This document shows, piece by piece, positions 1-8,612 of a stretch of 38,952 bases of DNA. Within the stretch, counting starts at the first letter, position 1; each line of letters begins with the position of its first letter. A program made the translations under genes and the position numbers. This stretch comes from DATEMK01 sp035275625 (GTDB taxonomy: Bacteria > Bacteroidota > Bacteroidia > AKYH767-A > OLB10), in contig DATEMK010000400.1 of NCBI GenBank assembly GCA_035275625.1, positions 1 to 38,952 of the forward strand, read 5' to 3'. The notes under the pieces are model-generated. The model worked only from the letters and a program-made list of their open reading frames with translations. It did no database searches and was not told the DNA's origin.

Positions 1-147
1 TGCAGCTTTGAAAATTATCATCTTGCAGAATTAAATCATTCGCAGAAAAAAGAATTGCTCAATGCATTGGTTACTTATTTCGAATTGCATCACACGCATG
101 GAACCCATCTTAAATCACACCATGTACTACACGAAGTCATGAACTAA
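1..147 (+). CDS. recO: C-terminal fragment of a probable DNA repair protein RecO
   Basis: An open frame enters from the left edge and ends at TAA 145-147, giving the last 48 residues of a protein. The end of the fragment (LLNALVTYFELHHTHGTHLK, then SHHVLHEV) resembles the C-terminus of Bacteroidota RecO, which typically has a Y-x-L-H segment followed by KSLxVLxEV. RecO works with RecR to load RecA on gapped DNA in recombinational repair. The rest of the gene, including its OB fold and zinc site, lies outside the window, so the call rests on the tail alone. The next gene starts 17 bases downstream on the same strand. Confidence 0.55.
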   Translation, partial: CSFENYHLAELNHSQKKELLNALVTYFELHHTHGTHLKSHHVLHEVMN

Positions 148-164
148 ACTAAACTAAAAATTAT

Positions 165-605
165 ATGAAAAAAAAATTATTTAATTATTTTACCCTGGTT
201 ATAATAAATGGCTTGTTACTGTTTGTGTTTGCATGTAACAATGAAAAGAAGAATGCAGCTGAAAGCGAAAGTAAAAATGAACCGGAACATGAGGAGATGG
301 AAATGAAAACAGACACTACAAAACCAAAGGAGAATCCTTATAAAAACGCGCAGATTGACATAAAAATTTTTAATAATGACACCATAAAAAATTCAGGGCT
401 CCAGGGTTTTGGTTATGATATTTATATGTACAGAAGTTTATATGTCCACCAGCCGGCTATTCCTGCAATTAATGGCAACAGGGGGTTTGATAATGAAGAA
501 GACGCGCGCAAAACAGCAGAACTTGTTGTTTATAAACTTAAGAATAACATCATGCCGCCATCAGTAAAAGTAGAAGAATTAGACAGCCTTGGAGTATTGA
601 AATAG
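165..605 (+). CDS. DUF4907 family lipoprotein
   Basis: A protein of 146 residues. The N-terminus is a lipoprotein signal: a basic start (MKKK), a hydrophobic stretch at about 8-22 and a lipobox-like FVFAC with Cys24 as the likely lipidated residue. A charged, Glu/Lys-rich linker follows (about 25-58). The folded part (about 62-146) contains GFGYDIYMYRSLYVHQPAIP, then an N-G-N-R-G-F segment and NNIMPPSVKVEELDSLGVLK. This matches my recollection of DUF4907, a small Bacteroidota family of unknown function. It probably sits in the periplasm or outer membrane. No function is assigned. It may be read from the upstream recO promoter. Confidence 0.7.
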   Translation: MKKKLFNYFTLVIINGLLLFVFACNNEKKNAAESESKNEPEHEEMEMKTDTTKPKENPYKNAQIDIKIFNNDTIKNSGLQGFGYDIYMYRSLYVHQPAIPAINGNRGFDNEEDARKTAELVVYKLKNNIMPPSVKVEELDSLGVLK

Positions 606-646
606 CGGTTTAGAATTGGTAACTTTGATTCATAAATAAATTTTTC

Positions 647-2128
647 ATGGCGCCTAAAAAAAATAAAAAGGAAACCCGGCTTGATTTTCAATCCGGCTGG
701 ACATATGCTCCCGCTCCCGAGAGTGCTGACCATGTACAGTTGAAATCAAAATATGATTTATTCATCAACGGAAAATTCGTTGAACCGCAAAGCGGAAAAT
801 ATTTTGAAACAATCAATCCTGCCAAAGAAACAAAGATCGCAGACATCGCTGAGGCGAATGCTGATGATGTTGACAATGCAGTAAAGGCAGCGCGAAAAGC
901 ATACGATGAGGTATGGTCAAAAATGCCTGCAAAAGAAAGAGGAAAATATATATACCGCATAGCGCGCATCATACAGGAACGCGCACGGGAGCTGGCTGTA
1001 ATTGAATCCATGAACGGGGGAAAGGCAATCCGCGAATCACGCGATGTGGATGTTCCTTTGGCGGCAGCACACTTTTTTTATTATGCAGGCTGGGCTGATA
1101 AATTGGACTATGCTTTTCCGGGCCGGGTAGCCAGGCCGTTAGGTGTGGCAGGACAAATCATTCCCTGGAATTTCCCTTTGCTGATGGCAGCATGGAAAAT
1201 TGCTCCGGCTCTTGCGGCCGGAAATACCGTTGTATTGAAACCTGCTGAAACTACTCCATTGACTGCATTGAAGCTTGCTGAAATAATTCAGGATGCTGAT
1301 TTGCCTCCGGGTGTTGTCAATATAATTACGGGGGCAGGAGCAACAGGAGCTGCAATTGTAAATCATCCCGGCATTGATAAAATTGCTTTCACCGGTTCAA
1401 CGGATGTCGGAAAAATTATCCAGCGCGCGTTAGCCGGAACAAATAAAAAATATACACTTGAGCTGGGAGGCAAAGCCGCCAATATCATTTTTGCGGATGC
1501 AACGATTGACCAGGCAGTAGAAGGAATTATCAACGGAATATTTTTCAACCAGGGCCATGTCTGTTGTGCAGGTTCCCGTTTGTTTGTTCAGGAACCTGTT
1601 GCAGATATCGTGATTCGCAAATTAAAAGACCGGATCGAAACACTGATCATCGGAGATCCGCTGGATAAAAACACCGACATAGGGGCAATCAATTCAAAAG
1701 ATCAATTAAATAAAATAAAAAAATTAGTGAAAATCGGCATTGATGAAGGCGGTACCTGTTATCAATCTTCCTGTGCAGTTCCTGCAAAAGGATTCTGGTT
1801 CCGTCCGACATTGTTTATGGATGTGGCACAATCAAGCAAAATTGTCCAGGAGGAAATTTTCGGCCCTGTGCTTTCCATTCAGACTTTCAGAACGGTGGAA
1901 GAAGTTATTGAAAAAGCAAACAATACTCCTTACGGATTATCAGGCGGAGTCTGGACTGATAAAGGCTCAAAGATTTTTAAAGTATCGTCAAAATTAAAAG
2001 CGGGAGTAGTTTGGGCAAATACATATAATAAGTTTGATCCCACCTCTCCATTTGGAGGATACAAAGAAAGCGGAATGGGTCGCGAGGGAGGATTGCATGG
2101 ATTGCAGCCGTATGTGAAATTGAATTGA
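647..2128 (+). CDS. NAD(P)+-dependent aldehyde dehydrogenase, catalytic (ALDH16-like first half)
   Basis: A 493-residue, full-length ALDH superfamily enzyme that oxidises an aldehyde to a carboxylate in the cytoplasm. The catalytic parts are visible: oxyanion Asn175 in IIPWNFP, cofactor-binding Lys198 in VLKPAE, the FTGSTDVG turn at 248-255, general base Glu272 in LELGGK, and nucleophile Cys306 in NQGHVCCAGSR. EEIFGPV and the SPFGGYKESGMGREGG tail are also present. The substrate cannot be told from sequence. Thirteen bases downstream is a second, catalytically dead ALDH-like gene, and together they add up to about 800 residues, the size of bacterial ALDH16. The two are almost certainly cotranscribed. 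Confidence 0.93.
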   Translation: MAPKKNKKETRLDFQSGWTYAPAPESADHVQLKSKYDLFINGKFVEPQSGKYFETINPAKETKIADIAEANADDVDNAVKAARKAYDEVWSKMPAKERGKYIYRIARIIQERARELAVIESMNGGKAIRESRDVDVPLAAAHFFYYAGWADKLDYAFPGRVARPLGVAGQIIPWNFPLLMAAWKIAPALAAGNTVVLKPAETTPLTALKLAEIIQDADLPPGVVNIITGAGATGAAIVNHPGIDKIAFTGSTDVGKIIQRALAGTNKKYTLELGGKAANIIFADATIDQAVEGIINGIFFNQGHVCCAGSRLFVQEPVADIVIRKLKDRIETLIIGDPLDKNTDIGAINSKDQLNKIKKLVKIGIDEGGTCYQSSCAVPAKGFWFRPTLFMDVAQSSKIVQEEIFGPVLSIQTFRTVEEVIEKANNTPYGLSGGVWTDKGSKIFKVSSKLKAGVVWANTYNKFDPTSPFGGYKESGMGREGGLHGLQPYVKLN

Positions 2129-2141
2129 AAAAATTTGTTAA

Positions 2142-3062
2142 ATGAAAACAGAAACACTCGCCAAAGAAAAAACATCCATGAACGGATATGATGAAACCAT
2201 CAAAGGAAGGCTCGATGTTTTAAAAACTTACAAACTCTACATTGACGGAAAATTTCCCCGCACAGAATCCGGCAGGTATTTTAAGCTCATTGGCAGCAGC
2301 GGAAAAACTATTGCCAGCATTTGCCGCGCTTCCAGAAAAGATTTTCGTGATGCGGTGGTATCTTCCAGAAAAGCGCAGGCTGACTGGGCAAAGCGCAGCG
2401 CTTACAACCGCGGACAAATTCTTTACCGTATAGCCGAAACGTTAGAGGGACGAAAAGTGCAGTTCATGTCTGACCTTGCTTTATCAGGCGCAACAGAAGA
2501 AGAAGCAACAACCGAGGTAAATATAGCCATTGACCGTTGTGTTTATTATGCAGGATGGGCAGATAAATACCAGCAGGTTTTCAGCTCTGTAAATCCCACT
2601 GAAGGCAGCTATTTTAATTTTTCTTATCCTGAACCAACAGGAGTTGTTTCTGCATTTGCTCCTGAACAATTTGGACTGCTCGGATTAGTTTCGGTTATAC
2701 TGCCTGTTATAATTGGCGGAAACTCCTGCATTATTCTTGCTGCGCAAAACCATTCTGTTACCGCAATTGATTTTGCCGAAGCGCTCCATGCTTCTGATGT
2801 TCCCGGAGGTGTTATTAATATTTTAACAGGCTATCGCAGCGAGTTGCTTTCCCATTTTTCATCACACATGGATGTGAACGCTGTTATTTATACTGCGGAT
2901 AACAATGAAGAAATAAAAACACTGCAAACCAACAGCGCATTAAATGTAAAACGCGCTTTGCCCTGGAATCATTTTGACTGGATGGATACCTCTTCACAAA
3001 ACCCCTATCTCATCATGGATTTGCAGGAAATTAAAACTACCTGGCACCCGGTGGGGATTTAA
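2142..3062 (+). CDS. Truncated, catalytically dead ALDH-family protein (pseudo-ALDH partner)
   Basis: A 306-residue protein that aligns with the N-terminal and cofactor-binding part of the preceding ALDH: LYIDGKF, YYAGWADKYQ, then GNSCIIL and DVPGGVINILTG. It lacks the catalytic equipment. The KPAE lysine position reads L-A-A-Q, no LELGG glutamate segment is recognisable, and the protein ends before any nucleophilic Cys domain. The ORF ends cleanly with a terminator downstream (3228-3267), so it looks like a maintained gene and not decay. In ALDH16 enzymes a vestigial ALDH-like domain is fused C-terminal to the catalytic one, so this protein may be a separate structural subunit for its neighbour. 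That role is inferred. Confidence 0.8.
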   Translation: MKTETLAKEKTSMNGYDETIKGRLDVLKTYKLYIDGKFPRTESGRYFKLIGSSGKTIASICRASRKDFRDAVVSSRKAQADWAKRSAYNRGQILYRIAETLEGRKVQFMSDLALSGATEEEATTEVNIAIDRCVYYAGWADKYQQVFSSVNPTEGSYFNFSYPEPTGVVSAFAPEQFGLLGLVSVILPVIIGGNSCIILAAQNHSVTAIDFAEALHASDVPGGVINILTGYRSELLSHFSSHMDVNAVIYTADNNEEIKTLQTNSALNVKRALPWNHFDWMDTSSQNPYLIMDLQEIKTTWHPVGI

Positions 3063-3180
3063 AACATTTATTCTTTACAAACTTCTTCACTTCACTTCCT
3101 GTTTTAATAAAATAAATACCTGGAGAAGGTGTTGAATGTAGAACTGTTCCTGCTTTCGAATAGTTCTTCGGGCCTGTATA
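3061..3180 (-). pseudogene. Remnant of a T9SS C-terminal sorting domain
   Basis: On the minus strand this stretch reads HSTPSPGIYFIKTGSEVKKF followed by VKN. That is the typical last two strands of a type A T9SS sorting domain (GIYFI ... KKFV). No signal peptide, body or P-N-P motif is attached, and the upstream minus-strand gene (3282-4637) has its own complete sorting domain and stop. The open frame has no start resembling a gene and runs on into the end of the pseudo-ALDH gene. I read it as a fossil of a deleted secreted-protein gene. Chance similarity is possible but unlikely for this motif order. Confidence 0.45.
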
Positions 3181-3227
3181 CTTATCCCGAATTTTGATTT
3201 GCTTTTTTAAATATAAAAAAAACCAAA

Positions 3228-3267
3228 AAAAAACGTCCCGGTGTGGTACCACACCGGGACGTTTTTT
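3228..3267. terminator. Bidirectional rho-independent terminator
   Basis: A perfect 40-nt palindrome centred between 3247 and 3248. It has a GC-rich stem (ACGTCCCGGTGTGG with its complement), preceded by nine A (3225-3233) and followed by six T (3262-3267). It therefore works as a hairpin plus U-run in both directions. It lies between the plus-strand ALDH pair (ends 3062) and the minus-strand gene ending at 3282, and should stop both transcripts. Confidence 0.85.
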
Positions 3268-3281
3268 AAAGCAAGAATAAA

Positions 3282-4637
3282 TTATTTGGTCAGCACCAAA
3301 GTTTTAGTATCAACTACTTTTCCGTCAACATTCAATGAATAAGTATAAGAACCTACTGAAAGCTCATTTGCATTCAGCGTTATTTGTCCTTTACCTGTTC
3401 CTGAAATTGTATAATTTCTTACTGATTTTCCATCAATTGAAGTGATGGTAATTTTTGCAGAATTATAATTAGCAGGAACTGAATAACGAATCTGGGTTGA
3501 CTGGCTGAAGGGATTCGGAGTGTTCTGCTCAAGAGAAGCGTCAACAGTAGATGTTGAAGATAATTTGGCAGAAGAAGTTCCGGATACTTTTGCTTCCAGA
3601 GCAGTAAGGCGTGCATTTAAATCTGCAATCACAGCATCTTTAGCATCAACAATAGCTTTTTGTTCTTTGATAGCTTCAGCTAAAACAGGAATCAAACCCA
3701 TGTAATTTACTGTTTTAACATTCTCAATCTGGTGATAAGTTGGTTTTCCTCTTGTATCTCTTGTTGCACCTGCAGGCAGGTCACCAGTTTTAATTAATTC
3801 AGGAAATACTTGCTCAACATTGTCAGCCATAAAGCCAATTTGTTTTCCGCCCGGCAATGCCATTCCCGGATATTTTGCATGATCGAAAGTGTAGGTAGAC
3901 GCATTTAACTGGCTGATTTTAGCAAGTGCGCCTGAATAAGTCTCAACATTTTTTTTCAGCTTACGGTCAGAGGCCTGGAAAAATCTCCATCCGAAAACAT
4001 CCCCAATTCCAACTAAAGCATAATCAGTACCGATTGCTGTATCCTGCTGATCACCGTAAACACCATAATTGTTGTTAGAGCCTGTGCAACTGCCGTAAAC
4101 TCCAACGGATAAATCACCTCCGGTGCATAATCCCTGAACACCTGTAAGCTGAGTCAAATTTCCGTCTTCAATAGCTTCTCCGTCAACTCCAATTGTAGGG
4201 CTGATACCTGCAAGACCAAAGGTCCCGCCATTTCCGAATACACCAATAAAATTACCGAGGCCTTCCATACCAACTCCAAAACCCAGGGCAGGTTGTGATT
4301 CAGCATGAACACCCACTACATCAAAGTTGCCGGTTTTTTTAACAATTACATTTACTACCGGAACAGTATCAGCAGCTGTTGTTGCACCTAAAATGTCAAG
4401 TTTGCTTACAGGAGTAAAGTTTCCAAGCGCTACCTTGCCTTTGTTACTTATGATTACTCTGTTAGTGTTGTTTGTACGGATCTTTAACCCGAGATTATCC
4501 GTTGTGCCAAGAAAATTGGCTGACGCGCTTGTACCGGCATTTCCTGTAATATGCCAGTCAGTTTGGGCATTTGTTTTAACTACAGCAAACATCAGCGCTG
4601 CTGTAATCAGTCCTGAACAGATTAAATTTTTTTTCAT
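3282..4637 (-). CDS. Secreted protein with S74 intramolecular chaperone domain and T9SS sorting domain
   Basis: A 451-residue exported protein. A signal peptide (1-24, ending TNAQ) is followed by a Gly/Asn-rich stalk with repeated GVxG segments such as GVFGNGG, GVQGL, GVYG (about 100-215), as in trimeric fibre proteins. Residues 218-330 match the peptidase S74 intramolecular chaperone: the SDRKLKKN motif at 223-230 with candidate self-cleavage Ser223, then GFMADNVEQVFPEL and YMGLIPVLAEAIKEQ. A coiled coil (about 318-350) follows. The T9SS type A sorting domain (about 365-451) contains QNTPNPF and ends SYTYSLNVDGKVVDTKTLVL. It probably forms a surface fibre or adhesin. Cleavage at Ser223 would detach the stalk from the sorting signal, which is unusual. 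Confidence 0.85.
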   Translation of the reverse strand: MKKNLICSGLITAALMFAVVKTNAQTDWHITGNAGTSASANFLGTTDNLGLKIRTNNTNRVIISNKGKVALGNFTPVSKLDILGATTAADTVPVVNVIVKKTGNFDVVGVHAESQPALGFGVGMEGLGNFIGVFGNGGTFGLAGISPTIGVDGEAIEDGNLTQLTGVQGLCTGGDLSVGVYGSCTGSNNNYGVYGDQQDTAIGTDYALVGIGDVFGWRFFQASDRKLKKNVETYSGALAKISQLNASTYTFDHAKYPGMALPGGKQIGFMADNVEQVFPELIKTGDLPAGATRDTRGKPTYHQIENVKTVNYMGLIPVLAEAIKEQKAIVDAKDAVIADLNARLTALEAKVSGTSSAKLSSTSTVDASLEQNTPNPFSQSTQIRYSVPANYNSAKITITSIDGKSVRNYTISGTGKGQITLNANELSVGSYTYSLNVDGKVVDTKTLVLTK

Positions 4638-4774
4638 AGATTTTTTTGTTTTTAAAGAGTTAATTGTTTAATTGATTTAATTGTTTTAAATTTTTTTTGG
4701 TGACGCAATTTATAAATTATTTTTCAAATAGCAAGAGTTCTTTTAAAAAAATATTCAGCAATATCCCGCAGGTA

Positions 4775-7393
4775 TTACAACTTAGAGGCAAGCACAACAG
4801 GTTTTTTGAATTTTTTTACGGTTCCTTTTTCATTAAATATTTCTAAATAAGCTACATAAATACCAACTTTTGCTTTTTCATTTTCTTTGGTAATCCCATT
4901 CCAGGTAAATGTACCGGTTGTTCCAAGGAGTTCATTTTTTATAAGATGAATAATTTCTCTTCCTTTTGAATCAAAAATTTTAAGGTTGGCTATGTAACCG
5001 GGTTCTCCAAAATGATAATTGATGTTTACCACATCATTGTTTCCGTCATTATCGGGTGAAAAAATTTCGGGTTCAACTGAGACTTCGCTCCCGTCATCAA
5101 CCACTTCAGCATGTTGAGAATTTTCATAAGCTGGTGTGGCGAAGCCAACTGTTTCAGCGGCTGAATGCCAATTGGTGCTGTCCTGGGTGGGGCGGTTAAA
5201 ACTGATGCGTTCAAGAGAAACTCCTTCCGGATCATTTAATAAAGGAAATTGAAAATCGGTTGAATAATAAAATTGGTCAATACGGTTGGAGTTATCGTCA
5301 GTTATCAAAACTGTTGCATCATCTGTGTAAATAACATTTTCAAGATTCTCTACAGTAACAAAACCGGAGGGATTAGTCGTTTGGTATTGTAATTTTACAA
5401 TGGCAGGTGATTTGGTTAACGCAAGATAATCCCCCGGGAAAAATAAAAACCCTTCGACAGCGATGGGGTATAAATAATTAATAGTATCTGTGTTTTCTCT
5501 TAAGTTTCCAATTTTTGTTTTTGATAAATCAAATATTTTATTGCTCCGGTTATAGATTTCCACAAATGAAACTCCGGCATCCTTAGCATTAAATAAAATT
5601 TCGTTGAGCAAAATATCAGAAACAGAAATTACAGAATCAGGAATAGCAAAACGTACTGTATTATTTCCGCTTAATGAATTTCCTGCACAATCAGTAATGG
5701 AAGACGAAACGGTAAGAGTATAAATAATTCCATTTTGAATAACGGATGAAAATGTTAATGTTACAGAAGTGAAGTCCGGAGCCGGAGACAGACTTGCGGG
5801 ATTACCGAAACCATTATCCGCAGTATAAGAAGCAGCAGCAGAAAGAATGGCTGCATTCATCGGTTCATCAAAATATACATTAACTGAATTATTTCCGGCA
5901 ACCGCAGCACGCAACAGCAAAGGAGGTTCTGTTTCTGAAAATGTTCCGTCAACACTGTTGGTTGTTCCGGGAGTGCCGCCTGCAGGATTTACAGAGGCTT
6001 TCCAGTTTAATGAATTATAACAAGTAAAATCAGGATTGATACGTTCAATACTCCATCCGCCATTTATTTTCGAAGGGTCCCGGAACCACAATTCATCATA
6101 GTGGATCTTATCAATGATTACCGAATTGTTATCAGAAATTACGATATCATCATTACCGCCACCTGAAGGATTATTAAATGTTGGAAAAGAAGAAACACCC
6201 AAAACATTTCCGAAAGAAGTAAACAAAGAAACAGTTGAAGTGCTGCATAGAATAAGATATGAATGAGGCAAAAGAATAAACGAGGTTAAATCATTCGGGC
6301 TGCCTGAATCAGAAATTTTCCATCCGTTTAAATCAAAAGTTTTATTACTTCGGTTATAAATTTCCACATATTCTGCGTTTGGTAAACCAATTGGAGGATC
6401 AGGATCAGCCATGAATTCAGTAATCACCACATCATATTTTGATGGGGCAACCGGTACACTATAGGTAAACTGGGCTGTACTTGCTACAGTAATCGGATTA
6501 TTATTTAAATCTTTGACATTTAAAACGCTTAATGTATTTGTAACTCCGTTTGAAAAGTTTGTTGCGAAAGTAAGATGTACCGTATTCGATGAGGTGAGTG
6601 CTGCAGTAGTTGGATTGCCTATACTATTATCAACGGAATAATTTGATATTGTTTCGGCAGTTGTTTGATCAACAGCTTCAGAAAAAACTGCATCAATTGC
6701 GTTTTGAGTTACATTAGTAATTGAATTAACAGAAGGAGGGGTAATATCAATTACAATATTTCCAATTGACAAATCATCAAAAAAATATTTCTGGTTATTA
6801 GATGCTGAGTAAGTTACTTTGATTCCAAAAAAGGAACTTGCAGTTATCGTTGCATCATTAACCGTTCCCTGTAAAGAATAATTTGTTCCGGTTCCGGAAA
6901 AATCTGCCTCTAAAGTCCAGTCGCTGGTTGTAGTTCTTTTAACTCTTATTTTAGTAGGATTGTCTGAGGAACTTGCAATGGTTCCATCCTGCCCGTCAAT
7001 AATTTTTGTTTCAACGGAAGCGATGCGTTTGAATAAACTCACTTCATCAGGAGTACCGCCTATCCTGACAAAATACCCGCTTGCATTCGTAACATCGGAA
7101 ACATCGGAAATTAAATAAATGTCCATAAAATTTCCTGAACTGGTGGCACATTTAGGATTCACAAAAAAATCCCATTGCGCATCGGAAACAAATGTTGAAG
7201 GCAGACTCAGGTAAGTGGTGGTGGGAGTAACTGCCGGACCATTCGTAACAAGCTGCCCGCTTACTACCTGCCAGTTGGCAACATCTCCGCTCCACGAAGG
7301 ATTATTTGTAAAATCCCCATCACTGAAATCATCAGTTATTTGTGCAGTTGTTAAGAACGGCAAAAGAAACACGAGTAAAAAAATATTTTTCAT
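4775..7393 (-). CDS. Secreted lamin-tail / Ig-like domain protein with C-terminal sorting-type domain
   Basis: An 872-residue exported protein. Signal peptide about 1-17 (MKNIFLLVFLLPFLTTAQ). Residues about 20-210 look like a concanavalin/LamG-type beta sandwich (DDFSDGDF ... KYFFDDLSIGN). Two SbsA-like Ig repeats (about 215-310 and 485-590) share the pattern VxVxFxExVD...NYSxDNxxGNP. Two lamin-tail domains (about 315-460 and 595-750) each carry VEIYNRSNK and D-L segments. The C-terminus (about 770-872) has IFSPDNDGNNDVVNI and KVGIYVAYLEIFNEKG, a FlgD/CHU_C-like domain, and not a classic type A tail. Such proteins are surface or extracellular; the ligand is unknown. A TACTTTTA element at 7417-7424 could be its -7 box. 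Confidence 0.82.
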   Translation of the reverse strand: MKNIFLLVFLLPFLTTAQITDDFSDGDFTNNPSWSGDVANWQVVSGQLVTNGPAVTPTTTYLSLPSTFVSDAQWDFFVNPKCATSSGNFMDIYLISDVSDVTNASGYFVRIGGTPDEVSLFKRIASVETKIIDGQDGTIASSSDNPTKIRVKRTTTSDWTLEADFSGTGTNYSLQGTVNDATITASSFFGIKVTYSASNNQKYFFDDLSIGNIVIDITPPSVNSITNVTQNAIDAVFSEAVDQTTAETISNYSVDNSIGNPTTAALTSSNTVHLTFATNFSNGVTNTLSVLNVKDLNNNPITVASTAQFTYSVPVAPSKYDVVITEFMADPDPPIGLPNAEYVEIYNRSNKTFDLNGWKISDSGSPNDLTSFILLPHSYLILCSTSTVSLFTSFGNVLGVSSFPTFNNPSGGGNDDIVISDNNSVIIDKIHYDELWFRDPSKINGGWSIERINPDFTCYNSLNWKASVNPAGGTPGTTNSVDGTFSETEPPLLLRAAVAGNNSVNVYFDEPMNAAILSAAASYTADNGFGNPASLSPAPDFTSVTLTFSSVIQNGIIYTLTVSSSITDCAGNSLSGNNTVRFAIPDSVISVSDILLNEILFNAKDAGVSFVEIYNRSNKIFDLSKTKIGNLRENTDTINYLYPIAVEGFLFFPGDYLALTKSPAIVKLQYQTTNPSGFVTVENLENVIYTDDATVLITDDNSNRIDQFYYSTDFQFPLLNDPEGVSLERISFNRPTQDSTNWHSAAETVGFATPAYENSQHAEVVDDGSEVSVEPEIFSPDNDGNNDVVNINYHFGEPGYIANLKIFDSKGREIIHLIKNELLGTTGTFTWNGITKENEKAKVGIYVAYLEIFNEKGTVKKFKKPVVLASKL

Positions 7394-7446
7394 GCGGAAT
7401 CAATTAATTGGGGCACTAAAAGTAGAAATTATTTTCATTAAAAAAA

Positions 7447-7923
7447 CTATTTAAATAATCCGCTCCGTAATTCGGTTTCATAACCTGTGTCATGCAGGAG
7501 GTCTTTTCCCATGGCTGCTGCAACAGCCAATTCATCACACCGTTCGTTAAAAGGATGATCATTGTGTCCCTTTATCCAATGAAATTTTACGTGGTGCTCT
7601 TTGTAAATTTTAAGAAAGCGCATCCACAGATCCGCATTTTTTTTCCCTTTAAAATTTTTTTGCACCCACCCGAACACCCATTTTTTTTCAACCGAATCAA
7701 TCACGTATTTTGAATCGGAATAAATTTCAACATTTTCACCTTTTCTTTTTAATGCTTCCAAACCGGCAATCACGCTCATTAATTCCATGCGGTTATTTGT
7801 TGTCAAACGATAACCCTGCGAAAGTTCTTTCCGGTGATTTCCGGAAATTAAAATTGTGCCATAACCGCCTGGTCCGGGGTTGCCGCGCGAAGAACCATCG
7901 GTGTAAATCGTAATAGAAGGCAT
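7447..7923 (-). CDS. rnhA: Ribonuclease HI
   Basis: A 158-residue RNase H that cuts the RNA strand of RNA-DNA hybrids (primer removal, R-loop clearance). All four catalytic acidic residues are visible: Asp9 in YTDGSSRGNPGPGG, Glu47 in TTNNRMELM, Asp70 in IYSDSKYVID, and Asp130 in NERCDELA, plus the loop His120 in KGHNDHP. The basic handle (KKWVFGWVQKNFKGKKNADL) is present. Length is as expected for RNase HI. It starts 9 bases after the stop of the marC-like gene and is likely cotranscribed with it. Confidence 0.95.
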   Translation of the reverse strand: MPSITIYTDGSSRGNPGPGGYGTILISGNHRKELSQGYRLTTNNRMELMSVIAGLEALKRKGENVEIYSDSKYVIDSVEKKWVFGWVQKNFKGKKNADLWMRFLKIYKEHHVKFHWIKGHNDHPFNERCDELAVAAAMGKDLLHDTGYETELRSGLFK

Positions 7924-7932
7924 TCGCGGAAG

Positions 7933-8499
7933 TTAAAGATGCAGGTTTGCTCTGAAAAGTTTCACTGCAATAGCCAATAAAATAAATCCAAAAACTTTTC
8001 TCAGAATACCAATCCCTGTCGGGCCTAAAAGCTTTTCTAAAAACCCTAAATTTTTAAGGCATAAATAAACAAGAATAAGATTCAAAATGATCCCGATTAT
8101 TATTTCCTCAGTGGCATATTGCGAACGCAGTGATAAAAGTGTTGTCATCGTTCCGGCACCTGCAATTAATGGAAATGCAATAGGAACAATGGAGGCCGTT
8201 TCCGGCAATTCGTCTTTGTAAATTTTTATTCCCAAAATCATTTCCAATGAAATAAAAAATAAAACAAACGATCCTGCAATAGCAAAAGATGAAATATCAA
8301 GACCAATTAATTTTAAAATATTTTCTCCGAGAAAAAGAAAGACCAGCATAATAACAAGTGAAGTAAAAGTTGCTTTCTCAGAATGGATGCTTCCTGCTTT
8401 TCTTCTTATTTCAAGAATTACAGGAATGGAACCCACTATATCAATCACCGCAAAAAGAATCATGGAGATGGTGAAAATATTCTTGAAGCTAATTGTCAT
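7933..8499 (-). CDS. MarC family integral membrane protein
   Basis: A 188-residue hydrophobic protein with about six membrane segments. MarC/UPF0056 hallmarks are visible: the N-terminal helix FAVIDIVGSIPVILEIRRKAG, FVLFFISLEMILG, and PIAFPLIAGAGTMTTLLSLR. The biochemical role of the family is not established. I start it at the ATG at 8499 (MTISFKN). A longer frame back to 8577 would add 26 residues encoded by the inverted-repeat DNA at 8507-8600, which does not look like protein. It overlaps nothing and leads into rnhA with a 9-base gap. Confidence 0.88.
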   Translation of the reverse strand: MTISFKNIFTISMILFAVIDIVGSIPVILEIRRKAGSIHSEKATFTSLVIMLVFLFLGENILKLIGLDISSFAIAGSFVLFFISLEMILGIKIYKDELPETASIVPIAFPLIAGAGTMTTLLSLRSQYATEEIIIGIILNLILVYLCLKNLGFLEKLLGPTGIGILRKVFGFILLAIAVKLFRANLHL

Positions 8500-8506
8500 T
8501 CTTTTT

Positions 8507-8600
8507 GATTTGAAAATGAGATAATTTGAAGATTCGAAAATTAATAAGGAAAAATCAGCTTGCGTCCGAATTTTCAAATTATCTCATTTTCAAATTTTCA
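8507..8600. repeat. Inverted repeat built from TTTGAAAA words, between accC and marC
   Basis: The left arm reads GATTTGAAAATGAGATAATT then TGAAGATT (about 8507-8534). The right arm, read on the other strand, starts GATTTGAAAATTTGAAAATG and continues AGATAATTTGAAAATT (about 8566-8600), so it carries one extra TTTGAAAA word. The arms are complementary apart from that word and about one mismatch. The unit fills the gap between accC (ends 8613) and the marC start, and would form a hairpin in RNA. Confidence 0.75.
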
Positions 8601-8612
8601 AATCATTCAGAT

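Noticed and set aside
3037..3252. 71-codon minus-strand frame as a real gene
   Set aside because: Its start lies inside the terminator palindrome and only its second half resembles anything (a sorting-domain tail). It is treated as a remnant.
3228..3267. Perfect palindrome as a repressor operator
   Set aside because: The flanking A and T runs and the position between two converging stops fit a bidirectional terminator better.
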